The position numbers were made by a program, and so were the translations under genes. Shown here in pieces: positions 44,226 to 53,386 of a DNA stretch of 64,000 nt. Within the stretch, counting starts at the first letter, position 1, and every line of letters starts with the position of its first letter. The stretch is from positions 806,001-870,000 of the forward strand of contig NZ_AP021881.1 in NCBI RefSeq assembly GCF_009937995.1, written 5' to 3'. Source of the stretch: Sulfuriferula nivalis (GTDB lineage Bacteria > Pseudomonadota > Gammaproteobacteria > Burkholderiales > Sulfuriferulaceae). The notes beneath the pieces were generated by a model. That model had not been told where the DNA came from. It worked only from the letters and a program-made list of their open reading frames with translations, and did no database searches.

Positions 44226-45163
44226 GCAATCCACAATTATCTGTCGTCATCCCTGTTTATAACGAAGAACTGGGTTTGCAAGTGCTGTTTGATCGTCTTT
44301 ATCCTGCACTGGATGCGCTCAACACAAGTTATGAAGTTATCTTTATTAACGACGGTAGTCGTGACCGTTCTGCTGCGATTTTGCGTGAGCAATATGGTCG
44401 TCGCCCTGACGTTACCCGCGTGATATTGCTGGCGGGTAATTTTGGTCAGCACATGGCGATATTGTCTGGATTTGAGCATTGCCGAGGTGAGCGCATCGTG
44501 ACGCTGGATGCGGATTTGCAAAACCCGCCAGAAGAAATACGCAAATTACTGTCCAAAATGGATGAGGGTTACGATTATGTTGGCGGTGTGCGCCAGCAAC
44601 GTCAAGATGTGTCCTGGCGCAGGCACGCGTCTTGGGCGATGAATCGTTTGCGCGAACGCATTACTCACGTGGTGATGTCAGATCAGGGCTGCATGTTACG
44701 CGCGTACAGTCGTGACATTATTCATGCCATCAATCACAGCAAGGAAGTTAATACTTTCATTCCAGCGTTAGCCTACACTTATGCGCGTCATCCAGGGGAA
44801 GTGGAAGTCGCGCATGAAGAACGTGCTGCGGGTGAATCCAAATATTCTTTGTATCAGCTGATACGTTTGAACTTTGATCTGGTCACGGGCTTCTCGTTGG
44901 TGCCCTTGCAAATGTTCTCGTTGATAGGCGTGGGTCTGTCGATATTGTCAGCGTTTTTTGTGGTTTATCTGGCTTTGCGTCGCATCTTTATCGGTCCTGA
45001 AGTAGATGGCGTGTTCACGCTGTTTGCTATTCTGTTTTTTCTGATGGGTGTAATGCTGTTCGGTATCGGTTTGCTGGGTGAATACGTGGGGCGTATTTAT
45101 CAGCAAGTACGACAACGTCCGCGTTATTTGATACAAACGATATTGGGGAATGACGAAGTATGA
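44222..45163 (+). CDS. arnC: Undecaprenyl-phosphate 4-deoxy-4-formamido-L-arabinose transferase
   Basis: 313 residues from TTG 44222. GT2 fold: LSVVIPVYNEELGLQVLFDR, VIFINDGSRD, VTLDADLQNPPEEIRKLL (DxD-like site), DQGCMLRAYSRDI, then two C-terminal membrane spans. It transfers Ara4-formyl-N to undecaprenyl phosphate at the cytosolic face. The next gene follows after a 54-base gap. Confidence 0.94.
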   Translation: MSNPQLSVVIPVYNEELGLQVLFDRLYPALDALNTSYEVIFINDGSRDRSAAILREQYGRRPDVTRVILLAGNFGQHMAILSGFEHCRGERIVTLDADLQNPPEEIRKLLSKMDEGYDYVGGVRQQRQDVSWRRHASWAMNRLRERITHVVMSDQGCMLRAYSRDIIHAINHSKEVNTFIPALAYTYARHPGEVEVAHEERAAGESKYSLYQLIRLNFDLVTGFSLVPLQMFSLIGVGLSILSAFFVVYLALRRIFIGPEVDGVFTLFAILFFLMGVMLFGIGLLGEYVGRIYQQVRQRPRYLIQTILGNDEV

Positions 45164-45217
45164 GGTAGTGTGGCATAGTGTTAAAAAATATATAAAAATC
45201 ATAGAGGGGAGCAACTG

Positions 45218-46534
45218 ATGTCGAATGAAAAGTACGATGTACTGCTTGAAGGCGTGGCAGAAGGGCGGGATGCAGTTCAGGTTAAATCCGCATTTGCGCA
45301 GTTGTTTAAACTGGATGTCGATAAGGTTGAGCGGATATTCCAGGCTAAACAGGTAGTGTTGAAGGCTGGGGTGGATCTGGATACCGCAGTCAAATATATT
45401 GCCCGTCTGGCGAGTATTGGTGTGATTGTGAGTAAACGTGAGGCCAAAGCCGCATCAACTATTCCAGTTGCGACTCAGCCGCCCGCTATGATATTTACCA
45501 GCGCAGGTAGAAAAAATGAGGGAGTGCATCGCACTCCCTTTAAATTTACCGGTAAGGGTTTTGAGTATTTCAAAATCTGGATAGTTAATATCCTGTTGAA
45601 TATTGTGACGCTTGGAATATATTCGGCCTGGGCCAAGGTGCGTAACAAACAGTATTTTTATGGCAATACCTTGCTGGATGGTGTCAGCTTTGAATATACG
45701 GCATCGCCATTAAAAATACTGAAAGGTCGTATTATCGCGGTTGTGTTTTATATTGCTTATTCGGTTGCTGTAAAACTTTCGCCTGTCGTGGCCGCGATTA
45801 TGGGTTTGTCATTGTTTCTGTTAATTCCTTGGGTAGTGGTTAATTCATTAAGGTTTAACGCACGCCATTCCAGTTATCGTAATATTAATTTCCGATTTGC
45901 CGGCAGTATCGGTGGAGCAGTCAAGGCCTTTATTGGCTGGCCGCTGTTGGGATTATTGTCGTTAGGCTTGTTGCTGCCGTTTTCATGGAAAAAACAGACC
46001 AGCTATATAACGTCCAATCATTTATATGGTGGTTCACCGTTCACCTTTGATGTGAGTGTCAAAGCTTATTACAAGTTGCTGCTGATATTGATAGGCGGGG
46101 TGCTATTGTTTGGCGGGACGGTGGTGATTTACTTCAAAATGGCATCAGGTCTGATCATAGGTAAACCTTCACCGACTATTATGATTCCAGCTGCAATTGC
46201 GTATGTCGCGTTTTATTTGTCGGTGGGCGCGTACTATATGGTGTCTAAAACGAATATTCATTACAACAATACGCAACTGGCACCACATCGGTTTGAGTCT
46301 AACTGGAAGACGGGTTCTTATGCCATGCTGTTGCTTACAAATACGCTTGGTATATTGTTGACTCTGGGTTTGTTTATCCCTTTTGCGAAGGTGCGCACGG
46401 CTGCTTATAAGGCTGCTCATACAACCTTGGTAGTGACGGGTGACTTGGCTGGTTTCGTTGCGGTTGAACAGGAGATGTCAGGTTCACTTGGTGAGGGTGT
46501 GCATGACATTTTTGATATTGATATTGGTCTCTGA
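45218..46534 (+). CDS. DUF898 (YjgN-type) membrane protein
   Basis: 438 residues. Residues 5-80 form a small soluble domain (YDVLLEGVAEGRDAVQVKSA ... KAGVDLDTAVKYIARLASIG) found at the start of many such proteins. From about 105 the DUF898 repeats appear twice: FKFTGKGFEYFKIWIVNILL with LGIYSAWAKVRNKQYFYGNT, and later LAPHRFESNWKTGSYAMLL with LGLFIPFAKVRTAAYKA. About eight membrane spans. Function unknown. It is paired with the M48 protease gene three bases downstream, a common pairing, and sits inside the arn operon between arnC and arnA. Confidence 0.85.
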   Translation: MSNEKYDVLLEGVAEGRDAVQVKSAFAQLFKLDVDKVERIFQAKQVVLKAGVDLDTAVKYIARLASIGVIVSKREAKAASTIPVATQPPAMIFTSAGRKNEGVHRTPFKFTGKGFEYFKIWIVNILLNIVTLGIYSAWAKVRNKQYFYGNTLLDGVSFEYTASPLKILKGRIIAVVFYIAYSVAVKLSPVVAAIMGLSLFLLIPWVVVNSLRFNARHSSYRNINFRFAGSIGGAVKAFIGWPLLGLLSLGLLLPFSWKKQTSYITSNHLYGGSPFTFDVSVKAYYKLLLILIGGVLLFGGTVVIYFKMASGLIIGKPSPTIMIPAAIAYVAFYLSVGAYYMVSKTNIHYNNTQLAPHRFESNWKTGSYAMLLLTNTLGILLTLGLFIPFAKVRTAAYKAAHTTLVVTGDLAGFVAVEQEMSGSLGEGVHDIFDIDIGL

Positions 46535-46537
46535 TTT

Positions 46538-47698
46538 GTGCATACAGTAATGACAGTATTGCAGGGCTACTGGTTTGATGGCAAAACATCGGCGCGAGTT
46601 GCGGCTGAATTACGTGTCGATAATGCAGCGTTGTGTACTGTTATTAATATGGCTGATGGCAGCTTGCTGCATCAACAACCTGTTGCTGAGATCAAAATAT
46701 CTTCACGCCTGGGCAATACATCTCGTTTCATCTATTTCTCGGCGGGTGAGAAATTTGAAACGCAGGATAATGCACAGGTAGATGTTTTACTAAAGCTGCA
46801 TAAACCTTCGCGTTTTAACACGCTGGCGCATCAGCTCGAATCGCATAGTTACTTTGTAATGCTGACGCTGATTATCGTGGTCAGTCTGTCCTGGGCAGGG
46901 GTGAAATATGGTTTGCCTGCTGCCAGCAAGGCAATAGCCTATCAATTGCCAGCTAGCATCATGAATACCGCCGCAACGCAAACACTGGCATTACTAGATA
47001 AAACGCATTTGGCACCGACGCAGCTTGATAAAGCGACGCAGGCGCGCATACTCAAACATTTTCAGCCTGCATTGCAAGAGAATGCGGCGTTGCATGCGCG
47101 TGTGTATTTTCGTGCAGGCGGTGATATTGGTCCCAATGCATTTGCACTGCCTGATGGCAGTATCGTATTTACCGATGAAATGGTTAAACTTGCGCACAAT
47201 GATGATGAGCTGGTTGCAGTATTGGCGCATGAGCTTGGCCATGTGAAATATCGTCATGGATTGCGTGCAGCGATACAAGGTTCGTCATTAAGCTTTTTTG
47301 TATCGATGCTGACAGGTGATTTGTCAGCGGTATCCAGCGCGTTGGCGGCCTTGCCTGTGTTTTTGACCACGATGTCATATTCTCGCGATTTTGAGCGCGA
47401 AGCGGATCAGAACGCATTAGAATATCTGGATGCACATCACATCGATCGTCATGTGTTTATTGATTTGATGGAACGTGTCACTTACGAAACGCACTGTGAT
47501 GCATTATTGGCTGAAGATCGTGGGGTTCGTGTTTCGACCGACCTGAGTGTGCTTACCAAAGAACAGCTGGCAGCAAGAAAACTGCAGTGTGATGTGTTAA
47601 TAGCCAAACATAGCCATGATAAATCGGTAGTCATGGATTATTTTGCCTCGCACCCGGCTACCGAAGAACGCTTGCAAAAATTCAGGCAAAATCACTGA
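46538..47698 (+). CDS. M48-family zinc metallopeptidase with DUF7092-like N-terminus
   Basis: 386 residues from GTG 46538 (ATG 46550 also possible). Residues ~1-90 are a beta-rich cytosolic domain, a membrane span lies near 105-125, and the M48 peptidase follows with FALPDGSIVFTDEMVKLA, VLAHELGHVKYRHGL (HExxH zinc site) and DFEREADQNALEYLDAHH (third ligand Glu). It likely degrades or processes membrane or periplasmic proteins. Found with DUF898 in many bacteria; here embedded in the arn operon, so it may affect the envelope change, which is inference. Confidence 0.88.
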   Translation: MHTVMTVLQGYWFDGKTSARVAAELRVDNAALCTVINMADGSLLHQQPVAEIKISSRLGNTSRFIYFSAGEKFETQDNAQVDVLLKLHKPSRFNTLAHQLESHSYFVMLTLIIVVSLSWAGVKYGLPAASKAIAYQLPASIMNTAATQTLALLDKTHLAPTQLDKATQARILKHFQPALQENAALHARVYFRAGGDIGPNAFALPDGSIVFTDEMVKLAHNDDELVAVLAHELGHVKYRHGLRAAIQGSSLSFFVSMLTGDLSAVSSALAALPVFLTTMSYSRDFEREADQNALEYLDAHHIDRHVFIDLMERVTYETHCDALLAEDRGVRVSTDLSVLTKEQLAARKLQCDVLIAKHSHDKSVVMDYFASHPATEERLQKFRQNH

Positions 47699-47734
47699 TC
47701 AAAATTCATAATAAATAATTTGTATGAGAGTTTA

Positions 47735-48691
47735 ATGATGACTGCAACACCCTTGAATACCAAGTCAACTACGCGCGCTGTCGTTTTTGCCTATCATGAT
47801 GTAGGCGTACGCTGTTTATCTGTCTTGCTGGATGCGGGCGTTGATGTTGCGCTGGTGGTGACACATGAGGACGCCGCAGGGGACTTAATCTGGTTTGATA
47901 GTGTGGCTGAACTGGCTGCGCGCCACGGCATCCCAACGATTACACCTGATGACCCGAATACGGATGCTGTCGTCGCGCAAATTGCTGCGCTTGCACCTGA
48001 TTTCTTCTTTTCGTTTTACTACAAGCTGATGCTTAAAGCGCCGCTGCTGGAAATTCCCAGACGTGGTGCGTTGAATATGCATGGTTCGTTATTGCCATAT
48101 TATCGCGGGCGTGTGCCGGTGAACTGGGCGATTATTCATGGTGAAACGCAAACGGGAGCGACTTTGCACTATATGACGGTGAAGCCGGATGCTGGGCATA
48201 TCGTTGATCAAACCGCTGTGCCTATTTTGCAGGATGATACTGCGGGCGATGTATTCCGCAAGGTGACGTGTGCAGCCGAAATTACCTTGCATCGTGCATT
48301 GCCGCAACTTATCAATGGCACAGCTGCATCGCGGTCACAGGATTTATCATTGGGTGGATATTTTGGCGGTCGTCGTCCTGAACATGGTCGTATAGACTGG
48401 TCTTTGTCAGCAACACAGATACATAATCTGATACGTGCAGTGGCACCACCTTATCCCGGTACTTATACCACGCTGGATGGTAAGGAATTACGTTTGTTAC
48501 GTAGTCGTGTGGTTAATCAACAAGTAAACAACCATGCCAAGTCTGTGTTTTTTTGCGATAATAGCGGCTGTTATGTGCATTGTGCAGGTGGTGGAACGTT
48601 GCAATTGTTCGCGCTGGAATATGCGGGCAAGCCTGTTCTGCCATCGGAATATTTAACGATATTTGGCACAAGTCAGCACACTTTAGATTAG
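47735..48691 (+). CDS. arnA: UDP-Ara4N formyltransferase, ArnA N-terminal half as a separate gene
   Basis: 318 residues from ATG 47735 (an in-frame TTG at 47720 is weaker). Formyltransferase fold: AVVFAYHDVGVRCLSVLL, FFFSFYYKLMLKAPLLEIPR, GALNMHGSLLPYYRGRVPVNWAI with catalytic Asn/His, and DAGHIVDQTAVPI with catalytic Asp, then an OB-like C-terminal domain (RAVAPPYPGTYTTLDGKEL). It formylates UDP-L-Ara4N. In enterics this is fused to the decarboxylase; here the two halves are separate genes 27 bases apart. Confidence 0.93.
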   Translation: MMTATPLNTKSTTRAVVFAYHDVGVRCLSVLLDAGVDVALVVTHEDAAGDLIWFDSVAELAARHGIPTITPDDPNTDAVVAQIAALAPDFFFSFYYKLMLKAPLLEIPRRGALNMHGSLLPYYRGRVPVNWAIIHGETQTGATLHYMTVKPDAGHIVDQTAVPILQDDTAGDVFRKVTCAAEITLHRALPQLINGTAASRSQDLSLGGYFGGRRPEHGRIDWSLSATQIHNLIRAVAPPYPGTYTTLDGKELRLLRSRVVNQQVNNHAKSVFFCDNSGCYVHCAGGGTLQLFALEYAGKPVLPSEYLTIFGTSQHTLD

Positions 48692-48718
48692 ATTCAATAA
48701 CTTAACCAAGAGACTTTC

Positions 48719-49762
48719 ATGAAAAAAATCCTCATTTTAGGTGTAAACGGTTTCATCGGTCATCATTTGTCCAAGCGCATTTTGGCAACCACAGACTGGG
48801 AAGTCTATGGCATGGACATGATGAAAGATAAAGTGACCGAATTTATGGATCACCCCCGTTTTCACTTTTTTGAGGGTGATATCACCATCAACAAAGAATG
48901 GATAGAGTATCACGTCAAAAAATGTGACGTGATTATCCCATTGGTTGCGATTGCTACGCCTTCAACCTACGTCAGCGATCCATTGCGCGTGTTTGAACTG
49001 GACTTTGAGGCTAATTTGCCTATCGTGCGTCAATGCGTGAAATACCATAAACGTTTGTTGTTCCCGTCGACTTCTGAAGTTTACGGCATGTGCCATGATG
49101 AGCAATTCGATCCTGAGAATTCAGAATTAGTGTTAGGCCCTATCAACAAGCCGCGCTGGATTTACTCTTGCTCCAAACAATTGATGGACCGCGTTATCTG
49201 GGCGTATGGCATGAAAGGTGAACTCGATTTCACCCTGTTCCGTCCGTTCAACTGGATAGGCCCAGGCTTGGACAGTATTTACACCACTAAAGAAGGTAGC
49301 TCACGCGTAATCAGCCAGTTCCTCGGTCATATCGTACGCGGTGAGAACATCAAACTGGTCGATGGTGGTGCGCAGAAACGTGCTTTCACCGATATCAATG
49401 ATGGTATCAGTGCAATGATGAAAATAATCGATAACAAGGATGGCGTTGCATCAGGTCAAATTTACAATATTGGCAACCCGACCAACAATCATTCTATTCG
49501 TGAATTAGCGACGATGATGCTGGAGTTGGCGAAAAAATATCCTGAGTACAGTACCAGTGCCGCTAATGTGAATATCGTTGAAACTACCTCCGATGCCTAT
49601 TATGGTAAAGGTTATCAGGACGTGCAGAACCGCGTGCCTAAAATCGACAATACCATGAAGGACTTGGACTGGAAGCCTGAGTACACCATGGCGCAAGCTT
49701 TGGAGCACGTATTTGAAGCTTATCGTGATCAAGTCGGCGCTGCTCGTGCGTTGATGGATTAA
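48719..49762 (+). CDS. UDP-glucuronate decarboxylase, ArnA C-terminal half as a separate gene
   Basis: 347 residues, an extended SDR: KKILILGVNGFIGHHLSKRI (NAD loop), FPSTSEVYGMCHDEQFD, PRWIYSCSKQLMDRVIWAYG (Tyr-x3-Lys is Y-S-C-S-K), FRPFNWIGPGLDS. These match the ArnA dehydrogenase domain including the Arg/Ser positions used in decarboxylation. It oxidises UDP-glucuronate to UDP-4-keto-pentose, the first committed step for Ara4N. A strong hairpin follows the stop. Confidence 0.95.
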   Translation: MKKILILGVNGFIGHHLSKRILATTDWEVYGMDMMKDKVTEFMDHPRFHFFEGDITINKEWIEYHVKKCDVIIPLVAIATPSTYVSDPLRVFELDFEANLPIVRQCVKYHKRLLFPSTSEVYGMCHDEQFDPENSELVLGPINKPRWIYSCSKQLMDRVIWAYGMKGELDFTLFRPFNWIGPGLDSIYTTKEGSSRVISQFLGHIVRGENIKLVDGGAQKRAFTDINDGISAMMKIIDNKDGVASGQIYNIGNPTNNHSIRELATMMLELAKKYPEYSTSAANVNIVETTSDAYYGKGYQDVQNRVPKIDNTMKDLDWKPEYTMAQALEHVFEAYRDQVGAARALMD

Positions 49763-49773
49763 AAATTGTTCTA

Positions 49774-49801
49774 CAGTACGGATAATGATTTATCCGTACT
49801 G
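49774..49801 (+). other. 12-base-pair hairpin inside the arn operon
   Basis: Perfect stem CAGTACGGATAA/TTATCCGTACTG with loop TGAT, between the decarboxylase gene and arnD. There is no T run, so it is more likely an mRNA processing or stability element, or a weak attenuator, than a terminator. Confidence 0.7.
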
Positions 49802-49828
49802 CTCTCTTCCTCAGTTTCATCATAATCT

Positions 49829-50725
49829 ATGCGCCTAATTGCCCTTAAAATCGACGTCGATACTTACCGTGGCACGCGTGAAGGTGTTCCTCAACTCGTC
49901 AATATGCTGCTGCAACATCAGGCTGGCGCAACTTTCCTATTTAGTCTCGGGCCAGACCACACGGGTCGCGCTGTACGTCGTGCCTTACGCCCAGGATTTA
50001 TGAAAAAAGTTTCACGTACTTCGGTGCTGGAACATTACGGTCTCAAAACCTTGCTGTACGGCACGCTGTTGCCCGGCCCACATATCGGTCGGAAATGCGC
50101 ACCTATCATGCGTGACGTTGCTGCTGCGGGCTTTGAAACTGGCATTCATACATATGACCACGTCAAATGGCAAGATAACGTAGCCAGCCAAACGCCAGCG
50201 TGGACGCAAGCGGAGATGGGCAAGGCTTATCAACAATATGTTGCGGTTTTCGGTCATCCTCCAAGCACGCATTGTGCGGCAGGCTGGCAGATGAATGACA
50301 GTGCTTATTTGCAGGAACAAACGTGGGGCATGCAATATTGTTCAGATGCTCGTGGCACACACCCATTTATTCCCGTGCTTGCAAATGGCGCAACCAGTTG
50401 CGTGCAATTGCCAACGACTTTGCCCACGCTGGATGAAATTATCGGCACAGATGGCATAGATACGCATAACGTCGCACAGGCGATTTTGGACATGACTGCC
50501 AGCGAGAATGAATATGGACATGTTTACACCTTGCATGCAGAGCTTGAAGGGCAGAAGCTTGCTCCTGTATTTGATGAGCTGCTCAGTGGCTGGAAACAGC
50601 AGGGTTACCAGTTAGTCAGTCTGGCTGATTATTATGCTGCACTCGATATTGCTCAACTTCCCAAACAGCGTGTGATCCAGGGTGAGATTCCCGGTCGTTC
50701 GGGTACGCTTGCACTGCAGGCTTAA
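49829..50725 (+). CDS. arnD: 4-deoxy-4-formamido-L-arabinose-phosphoundecaprenol deformylase
   Basis: 298 residues, a NodB-type polysaccharide deacetylase: ALKIDVDTYRGTREGVPQL with the metal Asp-Asp positions, GATFLFSLGPDHTGRAVRRA, TGIHTYDHVKWQDN (His ligands) and HPPSTHCAAGWQMND. It removes the formyl group from the lipid-linked sugar. Directly followed by a glycosyltransferase gene with no spacer. Confidence 0.94.
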   Translation: MRLIALKIDVDTYRGTREGVPQLVNMLLQHQAGATFLFSLGPDHTGRAVRRALRPGFMKKVSRTSVLEHYGLKTLLYGTLLPGPHIGRKCAPIMRDVAAAGFETGIHTYDHVKWQDNVASQTPAWTQAEMGKAYQQYVAVFGHPPSTHCAAGWQMNDSAYLQEQTWGMQYCSDARGTHPFIPVLANGATSCVQLPTTLPTLDEIIGTDGIDTHNVAQAILDMTASENEYGHVYTLHAELEGQKLAPVFDELLSGWKQQGYQLVSLADYYAALDIAQLPKQRVIQGEIPGRSGTLALQA

Positions 50726-52345
50726 ATGCGTATTCCCTTGCCGTTCGTCATCGCGCTTGCAGCTGTCTATGTGCTGTTCGGCTTAATCGGCCATGATCCG
50801 TGGAAGCAGGACGAAACCTACATTTTCGGCATGGTCTACCACATGCTGCAAACGGGTGACTGGGTGTTGCCGCAAAATGCAGGCGAGCCATTTCTGGAAA
50901 AGCCACCGCTGTTTGATTGGGTAGCGGCAGGTCTGGCATTCATGCTGCAAAAATGGCTGCCGTTACATGATGGCGCACGCTTGGCATCCGGATTATTTAC
51001 AGCATTGACCCTATGGTTCACCGCACTCGCCAGTCGTCAGTGGTGGGGTGTTGGTAATGGTCGTTATGCGGTATTAGCACTTATCGCCAGCTTTGGTCTG
51101 CTGTTCGAGAGTCACATCATGATTACCGATGTGCCTATGCTTACAGGTTTTGCCATTGCCAGTTATGGTTTCGCTCTCAGTCTCAGTCGTCCACGTTGGG
51201 CAGGATGGTGGTTGGGGGTAGGTACAGGAGTGGGATTCCTGTCTAAAGGTCTGCTCGTACCCGGAGCGATAGGCGTAATAGCGCTGCTATTGCCTGTGCT
51301 CTTTAGTAATTGGCGACGGCGTGAATATTTACACACCTTGATCATTGGTTGCATCGTGGCCCTGCCTTGGCTGCTGATCTGGCCTGTTGCACTGTATTTG
51401 CGCTCACCCGAGCAATTTTATGTGTGGTTCTGGCTTAACAATGTAGGACGTTTCCTCGGTTTTTCCGTGCCGCAGCTGGGCGCTGGTAACACCCGCTGGT
51501 TCTGGGCGAAGACTTTACCCTGGTTCGCTTTCCCCGTGCTGCCACTTGCATTGATCAGTTTATGGCGACAACGTCATCAGTTACATCAAAGTGCGCCGTT
51601 GCAATTTGGTCTCGTCGGTTTCATCGTTTATCTGGTAGTCATGCAAGTCTCCGCATCAGCCCGCACCGCGTATGGCTTGCCTATGCTGGTCAGCCTCACG
51701 TTGCTCGCAATCCCCGCGATAACTACGCTACCTGCCCAGCTTAATCGTTACACTGATTATTTCGCGCGTTTGCTATTTACACCGTTAGCACTGATTAGCT
51801 GGTATGTCTGGTTAATGATGGTGTTTGCCGGCCACCCCCCAGCGTGGCATGCGCTTACCAAGGGCTTGCCGATGGATTACGTCATGCCTGTTCATCCCTA
51901 TGCTATCGGCATGGCGATAGCAGCGACAGTCATTTACTTTGTCAGCTGGTACTGGTTGCCACGTCTGCTCAGTCGCGCTGTCATGAGTTTAGCGTTAGGG
52001 ATAACGTTGTTCTGGGTGTTGTTCAGCATGCTATGGATGCCGTGGGTAGATAACGCTAAAAGTTATCGCAGTGTGTATATTGCCATGCAGCCGCATATAC
52101 CCGTACAACACGGCTGCATTGCCAGCCAGGGGTTAGGTGAGTCAACGCGACCGATGCTGGAGTATTATCTGGGTATACTCACACAGCGTCTTGAGCTAAA
52201 TCCTCAGGCGCAGTGTAATGTCCTGATCATCGATGGTTGGCCAGCACAGAAACCTTCGCTTTCTTCTGAGTGGCAATTGCTATGGCAGGGCGCACGCCCG
52301 GGTGATGATGAGGAAATGTTTTGGTTGTATGCGAAACGTGTTTAG
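50726..52345 (+). CDS. GT39/PMT-type membrane glycosyltransferase, ArnT paralogue
   Basis: 539 residues with about twelve spans. The first loop has HDPWKQDETYIFGMVYHMLQ (acidic catalytic motif in place of ArnT's RPDEGRYAE) and NAGEPFLEKPPLFDW. The C-terminal periplasmic part begins near residue 440. It uses a polyprenyl-phosphate sugar donor by family. It is only distantly similar to the arnT product at 41 kb, so it probably transfers a sugar to another acceptor or lipid A position. Last gene of the arn operon; its stop overlaps that of the convergent LysR gene. Confidence 0.85.
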   Translation: MRIPLPFVIALAAVYVLFGLIGHDPWKQDETYIFGMVYHMLQTGDWVLPQNAGEPFLEKPPLFDWVAAGLAFMLQKWLPLHDGARLASGLFTALTLWFTALASRQWWGVGNGRYAVLALIASFGLLFESHIMITDVPMLTGFAIASYGFALSLSRPRWAGWWLGVGTGVGFLSKGLLVPGAIGVIALLLPVLFSNWRRREYLHTLIIGCIVALPWLLIWPVALYLRSPEQFYVWFWLNNVGRFLGFSVPQLGAGNTRWFWAKTLPWFAFPVLPLALISLWRQRHQLHQSAPLQFGLVGFIVYLVVMQVSASARTAYGLPMLVSLTLLAIPAITTLPAQLNRYTDYFARLLFTPLALISWYVWLMMVFAGHPPAWHALTKGLPMDYVMPVHPYAIGMAIAATVIYFVSWYWLPRLLSRAVMSLALGITLFWVLFSMLWMPWVDNAKSYRSVYIAMQPHIPVQHGCIASQGLGESTRPMLEYYLGILTQRLELNPQAQCNVLIIDGWPAQKPSLSSEWQLLWQGARPGDDEEMFWLYAKRV

Positions 52346-53256
52346 GGAAAATCCCAATAAGGTGTATCGCCAAAAGATTCGCAAAGCAGATCAATAAACG
52401 CTCTCACTTTCCGTGATAAGTATCGTCTGCTTGGGTATACGGCCTGTATATTGTATGAAGGATGGGTATATTCTGGGAGTAATACTTGTAAAGTTCCTGC
52501 TTCGATGTCTTTCCATACATCCCACAAGGGTCGCAATGCGATACCTGCATCAGCATAGATAGCAGCTCTTAATGCATCACAATTATTTGTTTCAAAATTG
52601 CCAGTCATTTTGATACTGTGTATTTTCCTATTTACATCAATGAATTGCCATTGATCTAAAGGTGCTGGGTTAGCAAATAGCAGCGCATTGTGATTAATCA
52701 GGTCATCAGGTGTTTTGGGATTGCCGAATTTCTTAAGATAAGAATGTGTCGCAACAACTTTGCGTCGATCTATGCCGAGATGTCTGGCCACCAAATTGGA
52801 ATCTTTCATATCGCCAATTCGGACTGCGACATCATATCCCTCTTCAATAATATCAACTTTAGCGTCGGATAAATGTAGAGATAAACGCAGCTCTGGGTAG
52901 CGTTTGAGAAACTCAGGAACTAGGGGTGCAATATGCAAACGTCCGAATGCAGCTGGAACGGTGACGCGTAAGGTTCCTTTAGGCTGGCTATGCCCACTCG
53001 TTATTAGCGTTTCAGCTTCATCAAGCTCGGCCAGTACCCGCACACAATAGTCGTGATAACGACTGCCTTCCTCTGTTATGCACAGTTTTCTTGTCGAGCG
53101 ACTAAGTAGTCGAACACCTAATTGCTCCTCTAAACGTTGTAACCGCTTGCTGACTACAGCACTGGAGAAGCCAAGTTCTCGTCCTGCTGCGGACAAACTC
53201 CCGGCTTTCACAACAGCGACAAAAACAACCAGATCATTGATGTTCTCAACCAGCAT
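52342..53256 (-). CDS. LysR-family transcriptional regulator
   Basis: 304 residues from ATG 53256 (MLVENINDLVVFVAVVKAG); an ATG at 53286 adds ten residues. The HTH is at residues 20-50 (SLSAAGRELGFSSAVVSKRL), followed by the linker helix and the periplasmic-binding-like effector domain (GTLRVTVPAAFGRLHIAPLV, YDVAVRIGDMKDSNLVAR), of the AaeR/CrgA-like group. Divergent from dsrE2, with a 130-base shared region containing ATTA-N6-TAAT. It probably controls dsrE2 and itself; effector unknown. Confidence 0.9.
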   Translation of the reverse strand: MLVENINDLVVFVAVVKAGSLSAAGRELGFSSAVVSKRLQRLEEQLGVRLLSRSTRKLCITEEGSRYHDYCVRVLAELDEAETLITSGHSQPKGTLRVTVPAAFGRLHIAPLVPEFLKRYPELRLSLHLSDAKVDIIEEGYDVAVRIGDMKDSNLVARHLGIDRRKVVATHSYLKKFGNPKTPDDLINHNALLFANPAPLDQWQFIDVNRKIHSIKMTGNFETNNCDALRAAIYADAGIALRPLWDVWKDIEAGTLQVLLPEYTHPSYNIQAVYPSRRYLSRKVRAFIDLLCESFGDTPYWDFP

Positions 53257-53285
53257 ATTATTAACGAAATGAAGAAAGTGAATCA

Positions 53286-53299
53286 ATTATATAAGTAAT
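53286..53299. promoter_or_regulatory. Possible LysR box between the regulator gene and dsrE2
   Basis: ATTATATAAGTAAT has ATTA/TAAT arms around six bases (T-N-A core). The position suits control of both divergent genes. Confidence 0.35.
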
Positions 53300-53386
53300 T
53301 ATCAACTTAACGCGAATAGTAGATGATGATGACTCTGCCAGTCAGGATTTGGTTTTGGCGAAATTTAATAGGAAGGTGCATATTTT

